NCBI GenBank assembly: GCA_947374315.1
Contig: CANCBK010000093.1
Span: 1 to 5,836 of the forward strand
Reading direction: 5' to 3'
Source: Burkholderiaceae bacterium
GTDB taxonomy: Bacteria; Pseudomonadota; Gammaproteobacteria; Burkholderiales; Burkholderiaceae
DNA: 5,836 nucleotides
Shown: piece after piece, positions 1 through 5,836 of the stretch
How the letters are laid out: each line of letters starts with the position of its first letter
Numbering within the stretch: position 1 is the first letter of the stretch
Notes under the pieces: generated by a model
Database searches by the model: none
The model's input: the letters and a program-made list of their open reading frames with translations, nothing else
Told to the model about the DNA's origin: nothing
Made by a program: the position numbers and the translations under genes

Positions 1-134
1 CAGAGAACAGAACTCCCCGGTTTTAAATAATGGGCCGCTTGTTCAACCAAATATTCATTTGGCTCTTTCCCAAAGATGAATTCTTCCTTATCAAAGCGCT
101 CATTCCAAAACTGCGTGGCATCAGTAAAGCCCAT
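1..134 (-). CDS. Class I SAM-dependent methyltransferase, N-terminal part (3' end beyond window)
   Basis: Only the first 44 codons are in the window, starting at the ATG at 134-132; the gene continues past position 1. The visible protein starts [15 protein letters not shown] and continues with an [13 protein letters not shown] segment, then LKPGSSVL at the edge. An FWNERF...FGKEPN opening followed by a 'PG..VL' strand is typical of a family of small (about 200 aa) class I methyltransferases often labelled TehB-like. The PGSSVL stretch would be the first beta strand, leading into the glycine-rich SAM-binding loop, which lies outside the window. The start is supported by an AGAGGT ribosome binding site 8 nt upstream. 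It lies 33 nt after metZ on the same strand, so co-transcription is likely. The methyl acceptor cannot be told from this fragment, and a tellurite-resistance role should not be assumed. Confidence 0.85.
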   Translation of the reverse strand, partial: MGFTDATQFWNERFDKEEFIFGKEPNEYLVEQAAHYLKPGSSVL

Positions 135-142
135 TGATTTCT

Positions 143-148
143 ACCTCT
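143..148 (-). promoter_or_regulatory. Ribosome binding site of the methyltransferase gene
   Basis: The minus strand reads AGAGGT here, 8 nt before the ATG at 134-132. It is the clearest Shine-Dalgarno sequence in the window. It fixes the start of the partial methyltransferase gene in the short gap after metZ. Confidence 0.7.
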
Positions 149-167
149 AGATTAATTAAATCTTCGA

Positions 168-1376
168 TTACTTACTCAAGCCACCGATAAGATCATTTTT
201 CAAATCGATCACATTCTCGAGGCCAACAGCAATGCGTATAAGGCTATCCGTAATGCCTGCTAACTTTCGCGCTTCTGGAGTCACTCGACAGTGTGTAGTG
301 GTTGCAGGATGGGTAATGGTCGTGCGAGTGTCACCAAGATTTGCCGTTATCGAGCAAAGCCTTGTTTGATTGATAAGCTTGAAAGCCGCCTTCTTGCCGC
401 CCTTCAATGTGAAAGACAGAATCGCACCACCCGCTTTTTGCTGGCGCTTGGCCAAAGCATGCTGAGGGTGTGATTTTAGGCCGGGATGATAAACACGCTC
501 AACGCCAGGTTGCTTTTCTAGCCACTGAGCGATTGCCAGAGCGTTCTGGCTTTGCTGCTTCATGCGCAATTCAAGTGTTTCTAAGCCCTTGAGAAAAACC
601 CAGGCATTAAATGCGGATAGTGTCGGTCCAGCCGTTCGAACATATGGGAATACTTTACCCATAATGAATTCATCACTTCCCACAATGGCACCGCCGACAA
701 CGCGTCCCTGACCATCCAAATACTTAGTGGCCGAATGAATAACAACATCCGCCCCTAAAGCAAGGGGCTTTTGCAATGCTGGCGTACAGAAGCAGTTATC
801 CACAGCAAAAAGCGCTTTTGCCTTCTTGGCAATTTTGGAAATGGCTTTTATATCAGCAATCTCCGTCAATGGGTTTGATGGTGTCTCCAAATAAAATAAT
901 TTGGTATTTTCTTGGACGGCATCTTGCCATGCCTTGGTATTTGACAAATCTACATAGGTAGTTGTGATGCCAAAGCGCCCTAGGATGTTGCTAAATAATT
1001 GGATGGTTGCACCAAAGACCGATCGAGAGCAAACCACATGATCGCCTGCCTGCAAATGAGACATCGCCATTGTCAAAATAGCAGCCATCCCTGAAGATGT
1101 TGCAATGCATGCCTCACCGCCCTCTAATGCAGCCAACCTATCTTGGAACATGCTTACGGTTGGGTTTGTAAAGCGGGAATAAATAAAACCTTGATCGGCA
1201 TGCGCAAAGCCATCAGCCGCAAGTTCTGCACTATCAAAGCAAAAGCTTGAGGTTAAGAACATTGCCTCCGAATGCTCTTGGTATTCAGCAGTACGGCGTG
1301 TGCCTGCTCTAACCGCTATGGTTTCGAGTGCCAACTTAGAGAAATCAGGTTTTTTGCGGGTAGTTTTGCTATTCAT
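168..1376 (-). CDS. metZ: O-succinylhomoserine sulfhydrylase (MetZ), PLP-dependent
   Basis: This 402-residue enzyme of the Cys/Met metabolism PLP family (cystathionine gamma-synthase-like fold type I) is expected to make homocysteine directly from O-succinylhomoserine and sulfide in the cytoplasm, bypassing cystathionine. Visible landmarks are IYSRFTNPT (residues 65-73, cofactor phosphate contact from the neighbouring subunit), TSSGMAA (93-99, phosphate loop), the conserved Asp193 in AVDN that contacts the pyridine nitrogen, and the Schiff-base Lys218 in HSATKYLDGQGRVVGG (214-229). The C-terminal NLGDTRTTITHPATTTH segment (346-362) is typical of the sulfhydrylase branch. Length is normal and the frame is intact. 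The ATG at 1376-1374 is the only ordinary start after an upstream in-frame TGA, but it lacks a good Shine-Dalgarno sequence. It follows purF by 69 nt that carry a stem-loop. Family members that prefer O-acetylhomoserine are close relatives, so the substrate is inferred. Confidence 0.93.
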   Translation of the reverse strand: MNSKTTRKKPDFSKLALETIAVRAGTRRTAEYQEHSEAMFLTSSFCFDSAELAADGFAHADQGFIYSRFTNPTVSMFQDRLAALEGGEACIATSSGMAAILTMAMSHLQAGDHVVCSRSVFGATIQLFSNILGRFGITTTYVDLSNTKAWQDAVQENTKLFYLETPSNPLTEIADIKAISKIAKKAKALFAVDNCFCTPALQKPLALGADVVIHSATKYLDGQGRVVGGAIVGSDEFIMGKVFPYVRTAGPTLSAFNAWVFLKGLETLELRMKQQSQNALAIAQWLEKQPGVERVYHPGLKSHPQHALAKRQQKAGGAILSFTLKGGKKAAFKLINQTRLCSITANLGDTRTTITHPATTTHCRVTPEARKLAGITDSLIRIAVGLENVIDLKNDLIGGLSK

Positions 1377-1407
1377 ACCGCTATTTTGACACCGAATTGC
1401 AGAATTA

Positions 1408-1429
1408 CCTCAGACGATAGCGCCTGAGG
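1408..1429 (-). promoter_or_regulatory. Stem-loop between purF and metZ, possible attenuator, processing site or weak terminator
   Basis: In the 69-nt purF-metZ gap the minus strand reads CCTCAGGCG, a CTAT loop, then CGTCTGAGG. These arms form a 9-bp stem with eight Watson-Crick pairs and one G-U. On the plus strand the same position would be an A-C mismatch, so the fold favours the minus-strand transcript of the operon. The sequence after the stem (TAATTCTG) is only weakly U-rich, so this is not a classical intrinsic terminator. It starts 16 nt after the purF stop codon and ends 31 nt before the metZ ATG. That placement would suit mRNA 3'-end protection of purF, partial termination, or control of metZ expression. 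The function is inferred. Confidence 0.45.
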
Positions 1430-1445
1430 AACTCGATCGTTGTTT

Positions 1446-2984
1446 TTAGTCTTCTGTAGCTAAATGCAGGTGCAATTGCGAACGGGCAAAGTCACTAGAA
1501 TCACGTTGACGATCAGCCTTGGCCTCAGAGGTATTACGGGCCGCCTCCAGGGCATCCAAATAGGAGTCGTTGATGTCACCGGTCACGTAGCAACCATCAA
1601 AACAAGAGGCTTCAAAGTGCTGGATGTTGGGATTAATATCCTTGACTGCTTGCTTCATATCCTCAACACTTTGATAGATCAATTGGTCAGCACCAATCAT
1701 CTTATTAATCTCTTCATCAGTACGACCATAAGCAACCAGCTCGCTACGGGTCGGCATATCAATACCATAGACATTCGGGAAGCGAACGGGAGGTGCCGCG
1801 GATGCAAAGATGACTTTTTTAGCGCCAGATTCACGAGCCATCTGTACGATTTCAAAAGAAGTGGTGCCGCGAACAATCGAATCATCGACAATCAATACGG
1901 TTTTATCTTTGAACTCAATCCGCATCGCATTCAACTTTTGACGAACAGATTTTTTGCGAACGGCCTGTCCAGGCATGATGAAGGTGCGCCCGATATAGCG
2001 ATTCTTAAAGAAGCCTTCACGGTAGTCAACCCCCAATTTCTTAGCAACTTGCATTGCCGCTGGACGACTAGAATCGGGAATTGGCATGACAACATCAATT
2101 TCACCCGGAATGGTTTCTTTGCGAATCTTTTCAGCAAGATAGTCACCCATTCGCATGCGAACGTTATAGACGGTTACGCCATCGATCGTTGAGTCGGGAC
2201 GTGCCATGTAAACATATTCAAAAATACAAGGCGTGAGCACTGCATCGGCTACACATTGACGTGAATAGAAATTGCCATCCAAATCAATATAGATTGCTTC
2301 GCCAGGATTGACGTCGCGAACAAAAGTAAACCCTAGGCCGTCCAGCGCAACAGACTCAGATGCAATCATCCATTCGGGACCTTTGGGCGTATCAATACGG
2401 CCAATACACAAAGGGCGTATTCCGAATGGGTCGCGGAAGGCTAATAAGCCATAACCAGCAATCAAAGACACCACAGCATAAGAGCCTTTAACGCGTTTGG
2501 TGACTTGAGTAACCGCATTGAACATCGCACTTTCATCCAAAGCAACGTTATTGGTTTCTTTTTGCAACTCATCCGCTAATACATTCAGCAAAACTTCTGT
2601 ATCAGAGCTGGTATTGATGTGGCGACGATCGCGGTAAGCCATCTCTACACGCAAACTCGGTGCATTAGTCAGGTTACCGTTATGGGCCAAAATAATCCCA
2701 TAAGGAGCGCTGACATAGAACGGCTGAGCCTCCTCTTCGCTGCTAGCAGAACCAGCAGTGGGATAGCGAACCTGGCCGATGCCAGCATTCCCCAATAGGC
2801 TGCGCATATTACGGGTTCTAAAAACATCTCGAACCAAACCATTCGCCTTGTGCATTGTGAACGAGTTGCCATTCATGGTTGCCATGCCGGCTGCATCTTG
2901 ACCGCGATGCTGTAACAGCAACAACGCGTCATATATCAGTTGGTTAACTGGGGAGTGGGAAACTGTTCCAACAACGCCGCACAT
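1446..2984 (-). CDS. purF: Amidophosphoribosyltransferase (PurF)
   Basis: This 512-residue enzyme catalyses the first committed step of purine synthesis, converting PRPP and glutamine to 5-phosphoribosylamine. The protein begins MCGVVG, so Cys2 becomes the N-terminal nucleophile once Met is removed; there is no propeptide as in Bacillus. The N-terminal glutaminase domain (about 2-240) shows LLQHRGQDAAG (23-33), QVRYPTAG (71-78), AHNGNLTN (100-107) and INTSSDTE (123-130). The phosphoribosyltransferase domain carries the PRPP loop VLIVDDSIVRGTTS (363-376), with Asp367-Asp368. Of the four iron-sulfur ligands of the Bacillus type, only two appear to have counterparts (Cys253, Cys461): the site in PNVYGIDM is Asn404 and there is no CxxC near the C terminus. 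The enzyme is therefore expected to be the cluster-free E. coli type. The start lies 4 nt after the cvpA stop, with AGGG about 10 nt upstream inside cvpA, suggesting translational coupling. Confidence 0.97.
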   Translation of the reverse strand: MCGVVGTVSHSPVNQLIYDALLLLQHRGQDAAGMATMNGNSFTMHKANGLVRDVFRTRNMRSLLGNAGIGQVRYPTAGSASSEEEAQPFYVSAPYGIILAHNGNLTNAPSLRVEMAYRDRRHINTSSDTEVLLNVLADELQKETNNVALDESAMFNAVTQVTKRVKGSYAVVSLIAGYGLLAFRDPFGIRPLCIGRIDTPKGPEWMIASESVALDGLGFTFVRDVNPGEAIYIDLDGNFYSRQCVADAVLTPCIFEYVYMARPDSTIDGVTVYNVRMRMGDYLAEKIRKETIPGEIDVVMPIPDSSRPAAMQVAKKLGVDYREGFFKNRYIGRTFIMPGQAVRKKSVRQKLNAMRIEFKDKTVLIVDDSIVRGTTSFEIVQMARESGAKKVIFASAAPPVRFPNVYGIDMPTRSELVAYGRTDEEINKMIGADQLIYQSVEDMKQAVKDINPNIQHFEASCFDGCYVTGDINDSYLDALEAARNTSEAKADRQRDSSDFARSQLHLHLATED

Positions 2985-2988
2985 AAGC

Positions 2989-3555
2989 CTAAATCCCTAA
3001 TGTTAAAGAAGGTGTAATGGTGGGGGTAATTTTAGGCATCGCATCACCCAATTGTTTTGCCCAATCAGCTGGTAGCCAACCCTTAATTAAGCTGGTTGCC
3101 ATATCAATTGCTGGACGAGTAATTGCTTTTTGCCAAGCGATGCTTTGCGGTATTGGGGTCAAGGCCGCCAAGGTAGCAAGTACCACCACCACTAAACCAC
3201 CTCGTACAAGGCCAAAAATTAAACCCAAGAAACGATCCGTCATACTCAAGCCGACGGATAAGATTATTTTTTGAATGATATTGCCAACTAGACCGCAAAC
3301 TATTAGCGTTAAGATAAATAGAATTAGGAAGCTCACACCTAAGCTTACAAGCTCATCAAGGTGAAATGTAGAGAGCCATTCTGTTGAGAGGTAGTTGGTG
3401 TAATGGTAGGCGGCCCAAGCCGCAACAAACCAAGAGGCTAGCGCCAACACCTCTTTGAACAACCCGCGAGAAATCCCAACTAACGCTGAGATCAGCAAGA
3501 TTACTAAGGTGAAGTAATCCACCGTGGTTAACTTTAAGGTGGATAAATATTCCAT
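2989..3555 (-). CDS. cvpA: CvpA family inner-membrane protein
   Basis: This 188-residue integral membrane protein has about four hydrophobic segments (roughly residues 13-27, 34-50, 68-94 and 108-132) and a soluble C-terminal tail rich in Thr and Pro. The signature after the third segment, TDRFLGLIFGLVRGG (106-120), is the conserved DR.LG..FG..RG motif of the CvpA family. The early GISRGLFKEVLALASW segment (27-42) is also typical. CvpA was first linked to colicin V production in E. coli and has been connected to envelope stress and bile tolerance in enteric bacteria; its biochemical role is not settled. Length is normal. The ATG overlaps the upstream stop as TAATG, with GGTGGGG 7 nt upstream as a likely ribosome binding site. 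Position directly before purF matches the enterobacterial arrangement and strengthens the call. Confidence 0.95.
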   Translation of the reverse strand: MEYLSTLKLTTVDYFTLVILLISALVGISRGLFKEVLALASWFVAAWAAYHYTNYLSTEWLSTFHLDELVSLGVSFLILFILTLIVCGLVGNIIQKIILSVGLSMTDRFLGLIFGLVRGGLVVVVLATLAALTPIPQSIAWQKAITRPAIDMATSLIKGWLPADWAKQLGDAMPKITPTITPSLTLGI

Positions 3556-4355
3556 TAAGGGGCCCCACCAACCTCAACTAGCTTTGGGGATAGGCCCATG
3601 ACCTTGATCTTCTTCTCCGCAGCCTCTGCTACACCTTTATCCGCAAATGGGCCTGCTCGCAAGACATAGAGCTTGGCGCCATCGGCACCCGTTTTATTAA
3701 GTGCATAGTTTGGGATCTTTTGATCTTTCATTTTGGTAATCCAGCCCTTAGCGCGCTCTTCAGAAGCAAAGGCGCCTACTTGAATAACAAACTTCCCAGA
3801 ACTCGCAACCTTTTTAGGAGCCTCGTCCGCCTTTACTTTGGCGTTTGGCGAAGCAACAACCTCTTCGCCATCTGCTAAGCCCATTGCGACAGATTTATTT
3901 GGTGATGACGGCGCTGCTGATGTGTTTGACTTGTTATCCGCCACCCTTACCTCAGATTTAGCTTCGGGTGCCGGGGCAACAACCAGCTCCTTGGCAGGGG
4001 CTTCAATGGTGATGGGTGATTTGATTTTTTCTTCGCTAGCAGGCAATGCCGCATTTGGTGCTGGCAGGCTAGTGACTATATTGACAGCAATGTCGTTGTT
4101 CACTGATTTTGGCTTGTTATCCAAAATTCGAGGGAGCCCAACAACTGCGATCAAAACGAGAACACCTGCGCCTATTAAGCGATGGCGTGCGCGCTGCTGC
4201 TCAGGATCTTCAGTAAGCGCAAGCTCTTCATTCTCTTGAGAGCGCTGAAAACTACGGGGGGCTAATTTTGTAGCGATACGACGACCCCTTACTGAGCCTC
4301 GATCAAGGTCATCAGTTTCAGGGTTTCGCTTAAAAAGCTTCGATAAACGAATCAT
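3555..4355 (-). CDS. dedD: SPOR-domain membrane protein (DedD-like)
   Basis: This 266-residue bitopic inner-membrane protein has three parts. A basic and charged cytoplasmic N terminus (1-58) precedes one transmembrane segment at about 60-77 (IGAGVLVLIAVVGLPRIL). An Ala/Pro/Lys-rich periplasmic linker follows (about 95-185). The C-terminal SPOR domain (about 187-264) starts GKFVIQVGAFASEERAKGW and includes KLYVLRAGPFADKGVAEAA. SPOR domains bind denuded glycan strands of septal peptidoglycan, so a role at the division site is the natural inference. The symbol is given by position (between folC and cvpA, as in E. coli) and by architecture; the linker itself would not align well. The LPRILDN...NNDIAVNI stretch after the membrane segment resembles what I recall of Burkholderiales members. 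It starts 3 nt after the folC stop, with a weak ribosome binding site, so coupling to folC is likely. It overlaps cvpA by one base. Confidence 0.88.
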   Translation of the reverse strand: MIRLSKLFKRNPETDDLDRGSVRGRRIATKLAPRSFQRSQENEELALTEDPEQQRARHRLIGAGVLVLIAVVGLPRILDNKPKSVNNDIAVNIVTSLPAPNAALPASEEKIKSPITIEAPAKELVVAPAPEAKSEVRVADNKSNTSAAPSSPNKSVAMGLADGEEVVASPNAKVKADEAPKKVASSGKFVIQVGAFASEERAKGWITKMKDQKIPNYALNKTGADGAKLYVLRAGPFADKGVAEAAEKKIKVMGLSPKLVEVGGAP

Positions 4356-4358
4356 GGA

Positions 4359-5684
4359 TCAATGCGCCTGGTTGTTTCGATAAGCCATTACGCCGGCTAC
4401 GGTATAGAAGGATCCGAAGGTGACAATTCTATCACCCTCACCCGCATTTGAAAGCGCTTTTTGATAAGCCTCAGCAGGGTCTGGAAAGCATTCAATCCCG
4501 CCGTCTTCACCATTTTTAAGGGCTACGCCAAGCTCTTGGAGTTTGTCAGACAAAGCTTGGGCTCTCTCTGCCCTAGGGGTCGGTAGATCAGTACAAAACC
4601 AGAAATCCACGATATTCAATAAAGGTTTGATTACGCCAGCAATGTCCTTATCAGCCATAGCGCCAAAAATGGCATACGTGTAGGGGTGATAGCCCATTTT
4701 ATCTAGACCTTGGGCTAGGGTTGCAGATGCATGGGGGTTGTGTGCAACATCCAAAACAATCGTAGGCTGCCCAGGAAGAACCTGGAAGCGGCCTGGCAGC
4801 TCCACCAATGCAAAGCCATTCCGGATGTCCTGAGCGCTGACAGGAAGGCGCTGGTGTAAAGCCATCAAGGCAGCAATGACAGCGGAGGCATTCAGGATCT
4901 GATTGGCCCCGCGTAATGCTGGATAACCTAAGCCACTAAAACGTTTTTTACGCCCTGCCCAGCCCCACTGCTGCTTATCACCTTGAAAGTTGTAATCACG
5001 GCCATGAAGCCATAAATCGCAACCCAACTTATCTGCGTAATCAATTAATGATTGTGGTGGTACCGGATCCCCGCACACTGCAATCGCTCCAGCACGAAAA
5101 ATCCCTGCCTTTTCTAAACCAATTTCTTCACGTGTACTACCTAAGAAATCGGCGTGATCGATATCAATGCTGGTGATGATGGCGCAATCTGCATCTACGA
5201 TGTTCACCGCATCCAAGCGACCGCCCATGCCTACCTCAAGTACCACCGCATCCAGGTTAGCCTTGTTAAACAAATGCATGATAGCTAAGGTGGTGAATTC
5301 AAAATAGGTCAGCGTCGGGGCATCAATCAAACCCACTCGAGCATTTTCAACGGCTGCGAAATGCTCGAGTAATAAAGAATCCTTAACCTCTTCACCGTTG
5401 ACACGAGCCCGCTCGTTAAAAGTGAGTAGGTGAGGAGACATATGGCAGCCAACTTTATAACCAGAAGAGATCAAGATACTTTCTAAGTAGGCGCAGGTGG
5501 AACCTTTGCCATTGGTGCCCGCAACCGTAATAACAGGGCAATCAAAATGAAGATCTAACGCTGCTTTGACGCGATTAATGCGATCAAGGCCCATATCGAT
5601 ACCTACCGGGTGGGCAGTTTCGAGATGGCCAAGCCAGGCCGCGAGGCTAGGAAACAGAATGGGGGATTGCTGGGCTGTACTCAA
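4359..5684 (-). CDS. folC: Bifunctional dihydrofolate synthase / folylpolyglutamate synthase (FolC)
   Basis: This 441-residue Mur-ligase-type ATP-dependent enzyme adds glutamate to dihydropteroate and then further glutamates to reduced folates in the cytoplasm. Landmarks in order are the P-loop TVAGTNGKGST (53-63), MSPHLLTFNERARVNG (82-97), YFEFTTLAIMHLF (127-139), LEVGMGGRLDAVNIVD (149-164), the metal-site region IDIDHADFLG (173-182), and EKAGIFR (191-197), whose Lys192 matches the carbamylated lysine of the family. The C-terminal ligase domain shows LPGRFQ (296-301) and the LDVAHNPHA box (311-319). Length is normal. The start is a TTG at 5684-5682: an in-frame TAG lies eight codons upstream with no ATG or GTG between, and the next ATG (residue 31) would remove conserved N-terminal sequence. 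It begins 5 nt after the accD stop, consistent with coupled translation. In bacteria this bifunctional form is standard where no separate FPGS exists. Confidence 0.96.
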   Translation of the reverse strand: MSTAQQSPILFPSLAAWLGHLETAHPVGIDMGLDRINRVKAALDLHFDCPVITVAGTNGKGSTCAYLESILISSGYKVGCHMSPHLLTFNERARVNGEEVKDSLLLEHFAAVENARVGLIDAPTLTYFEFTTLAIMHLFNKANLDAVVLEVGMGGRLDAVNIVDADCAIITSIDIDHADFLGSTREEIGLEKAGIFRAGAIAVCGDPVPPQSLIDYADKLGCDLWLHGRDYNFQGDKQQWGWAGRKKRFSGLGYPALRGANQILNASAVIAALMALHQRLPVSAQDIRNGFALVELPGRFQVLPGQPTIVLDVAHNPHASATLAQGLDKMGYHPYTYAIFGAMADKDIAGVIKPLLNIVDFWFCTDLPTPRAERAQALSDKLQELGVALKNGEDGGIECFPDPAEAYQKALSNAGEGDRIVTFGSFYTVAGVMAYRNNQAH

Positions 5685-5689
5685 GCGCT

Positions 5690-5836
5690 TTAAACCGCTG
5701 CGCTACCCGCAATCGCAGGCTCGGGAAGCTGCTGAAGCAAGGCTAATAAGCGAGCAATCTCACCACGCATTTGGCGACGATCAACAATCATATCGACCCC
5801 ACCTTTTTGCATCAAAAATTCAGAGCGCTGAAAACC
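5690..5836 (-). CDS. accD: Acetyl-CoA carboxylase carboxyltransferase subunit beta, C-terminal end (5' part beyond window)
   Basis: The last 48 codons and the TAA stop of a gene entering from the right edge are present. The visible end reads [20 protein letters not shown], then [15 protein letters not shown] and a short tail ending in AGSAAV. The FQR.EFL...G..D.IVDR..MR pattern is the conserved C terminus of AccD, the zinc-binding beta subunit that transfers carboxyl from biotin to acetyl-CoA to make malonyl-CoA. The zinc ribbon and crotonase-like core lie outside the window. The next gene, folC, starts 5 nt downstream, the same accD-folC pairing as in E. coli and many proteobacteria, which supports both calls. 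Confidence 0.93.
   Translation of the reverse strand, partial: GFQRSEFLMQKGGVDMIVDRRQMRGEIARLLALLQQLPEPAIAGSAAV

Noticed and set aside
149..163. Small AT-rich inverted repeat (AGATT / AATCT, 5-bp arms) between metZ and the methyltransferase gene
   Set aside because: The stem is short, weak and almost all A/T, and it lacks a U-tract after it. Such repeats are expected by chance and it is not a credible terminator.
1377..1407. Possible metZ promoter (TAATTC as a -10-like element just after the stem-loop)
   Set aside because: No matching -35 element is found at 16-18 nt upstream, where the sequence is the stem-loop itself. The match is too poor to annotate.
1464..2192. A 242-codon open frame on the plus strand, opposite the C-terminal half of purF
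   Set aside because: It lies entirely antisense to a highly conserved enzyme gene, its translation has no recognisable domain, and its openness is explained by the codon use of purF. I treat it as a shadow frame.
1446..2984. Iron-sulfur type PurF as in Bacillus
   Set aside because: There is no propeptide before Cys2, and at least two of the expected cluster ligands are absent (Asn404 at one site, no CxxC near the C terminus).
3559..3566. GGGGCCCC perfect 8-bp palindrome at the SPOR-cvpA junction
   Set aside because: It has no loop, so it cannot form a hairpin by itself. It is explained by the Gly-Ala-Pro codons at the end of the SPOR gene plus the cvpA ribosome site.
3838..4239. A 133-codon plus-strand open frame opposite the SPOR gene, with an Ala/Ser-rich translation
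   Set aside because: The low-complexity composition mirrors the Ala/Pro/Lys-rich linker on the true coding strand. There is no ribosome site or family resemblance.

Overview
The window is a compact run of housekeeping genes, all read on the minus strand. Its codon use, moderate GC content and protein sequences fit a betaproteobacterium of the Burkholderiaceae with a streamlined genome; Polynucleobacter is my best guess. That guess rests on recalled family resemblance, not on a database search.

Read in the direction of transcription (high to low coordinates), the order is: the 3' end of accD (acetyl-CoA carboxylase beta subunit), folC (dihydrofolate/folylpolyglutamate synthase), a membrane-anchored SPOR-domain protein in the DedD position, cvpA (inner-membrane CvpA family), purF (amidophosphoribosyltransferase), metZ (O-succinylhomoserine sulfhydrylase), and the first 44 codons of a class I SAM-dependent methyltransferase that runs off the left edge. 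The first five genes are packed almost without gaps: 5 nt, 3 nt, a 1-nt TAATG overlap, and 4 nt. This indicates one transcript with translational coupling. The order accD-folC-dedD-cvpA-purF is the same as in the well-known E. coli cluster.

The purF-metZ junction is the only place with room for regulation: 69 nt containing a 9-bp stem-loop that pairs better as minus-strand RNA than as plus-strand RNA. metZ and the methyltransferase are separated by 33 nt, with a clear ribosome binding site. No intergenic stretch exceeds 70 nt. No RNA gene, mobile element, CRISPR array, or internal promoter convincing enough to list was found.

Functionally the genes cover fatty-acid precursor supply (AccD), folate cofactor synthesis and polyglutamation (FolC), the first committed step of purine synthesis (PurF), homocysteine/methionine synthesis (MetZ) and a probable SAM user. 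One-carbon metabolism is a loose shared theme, along with two cell-envelope proteins (SPOR, CvpA). This is an ordinary conserved core region. I do not see evidence for a novel system; the findings are small points about start sites, a hairpin and gene neighbourhood.
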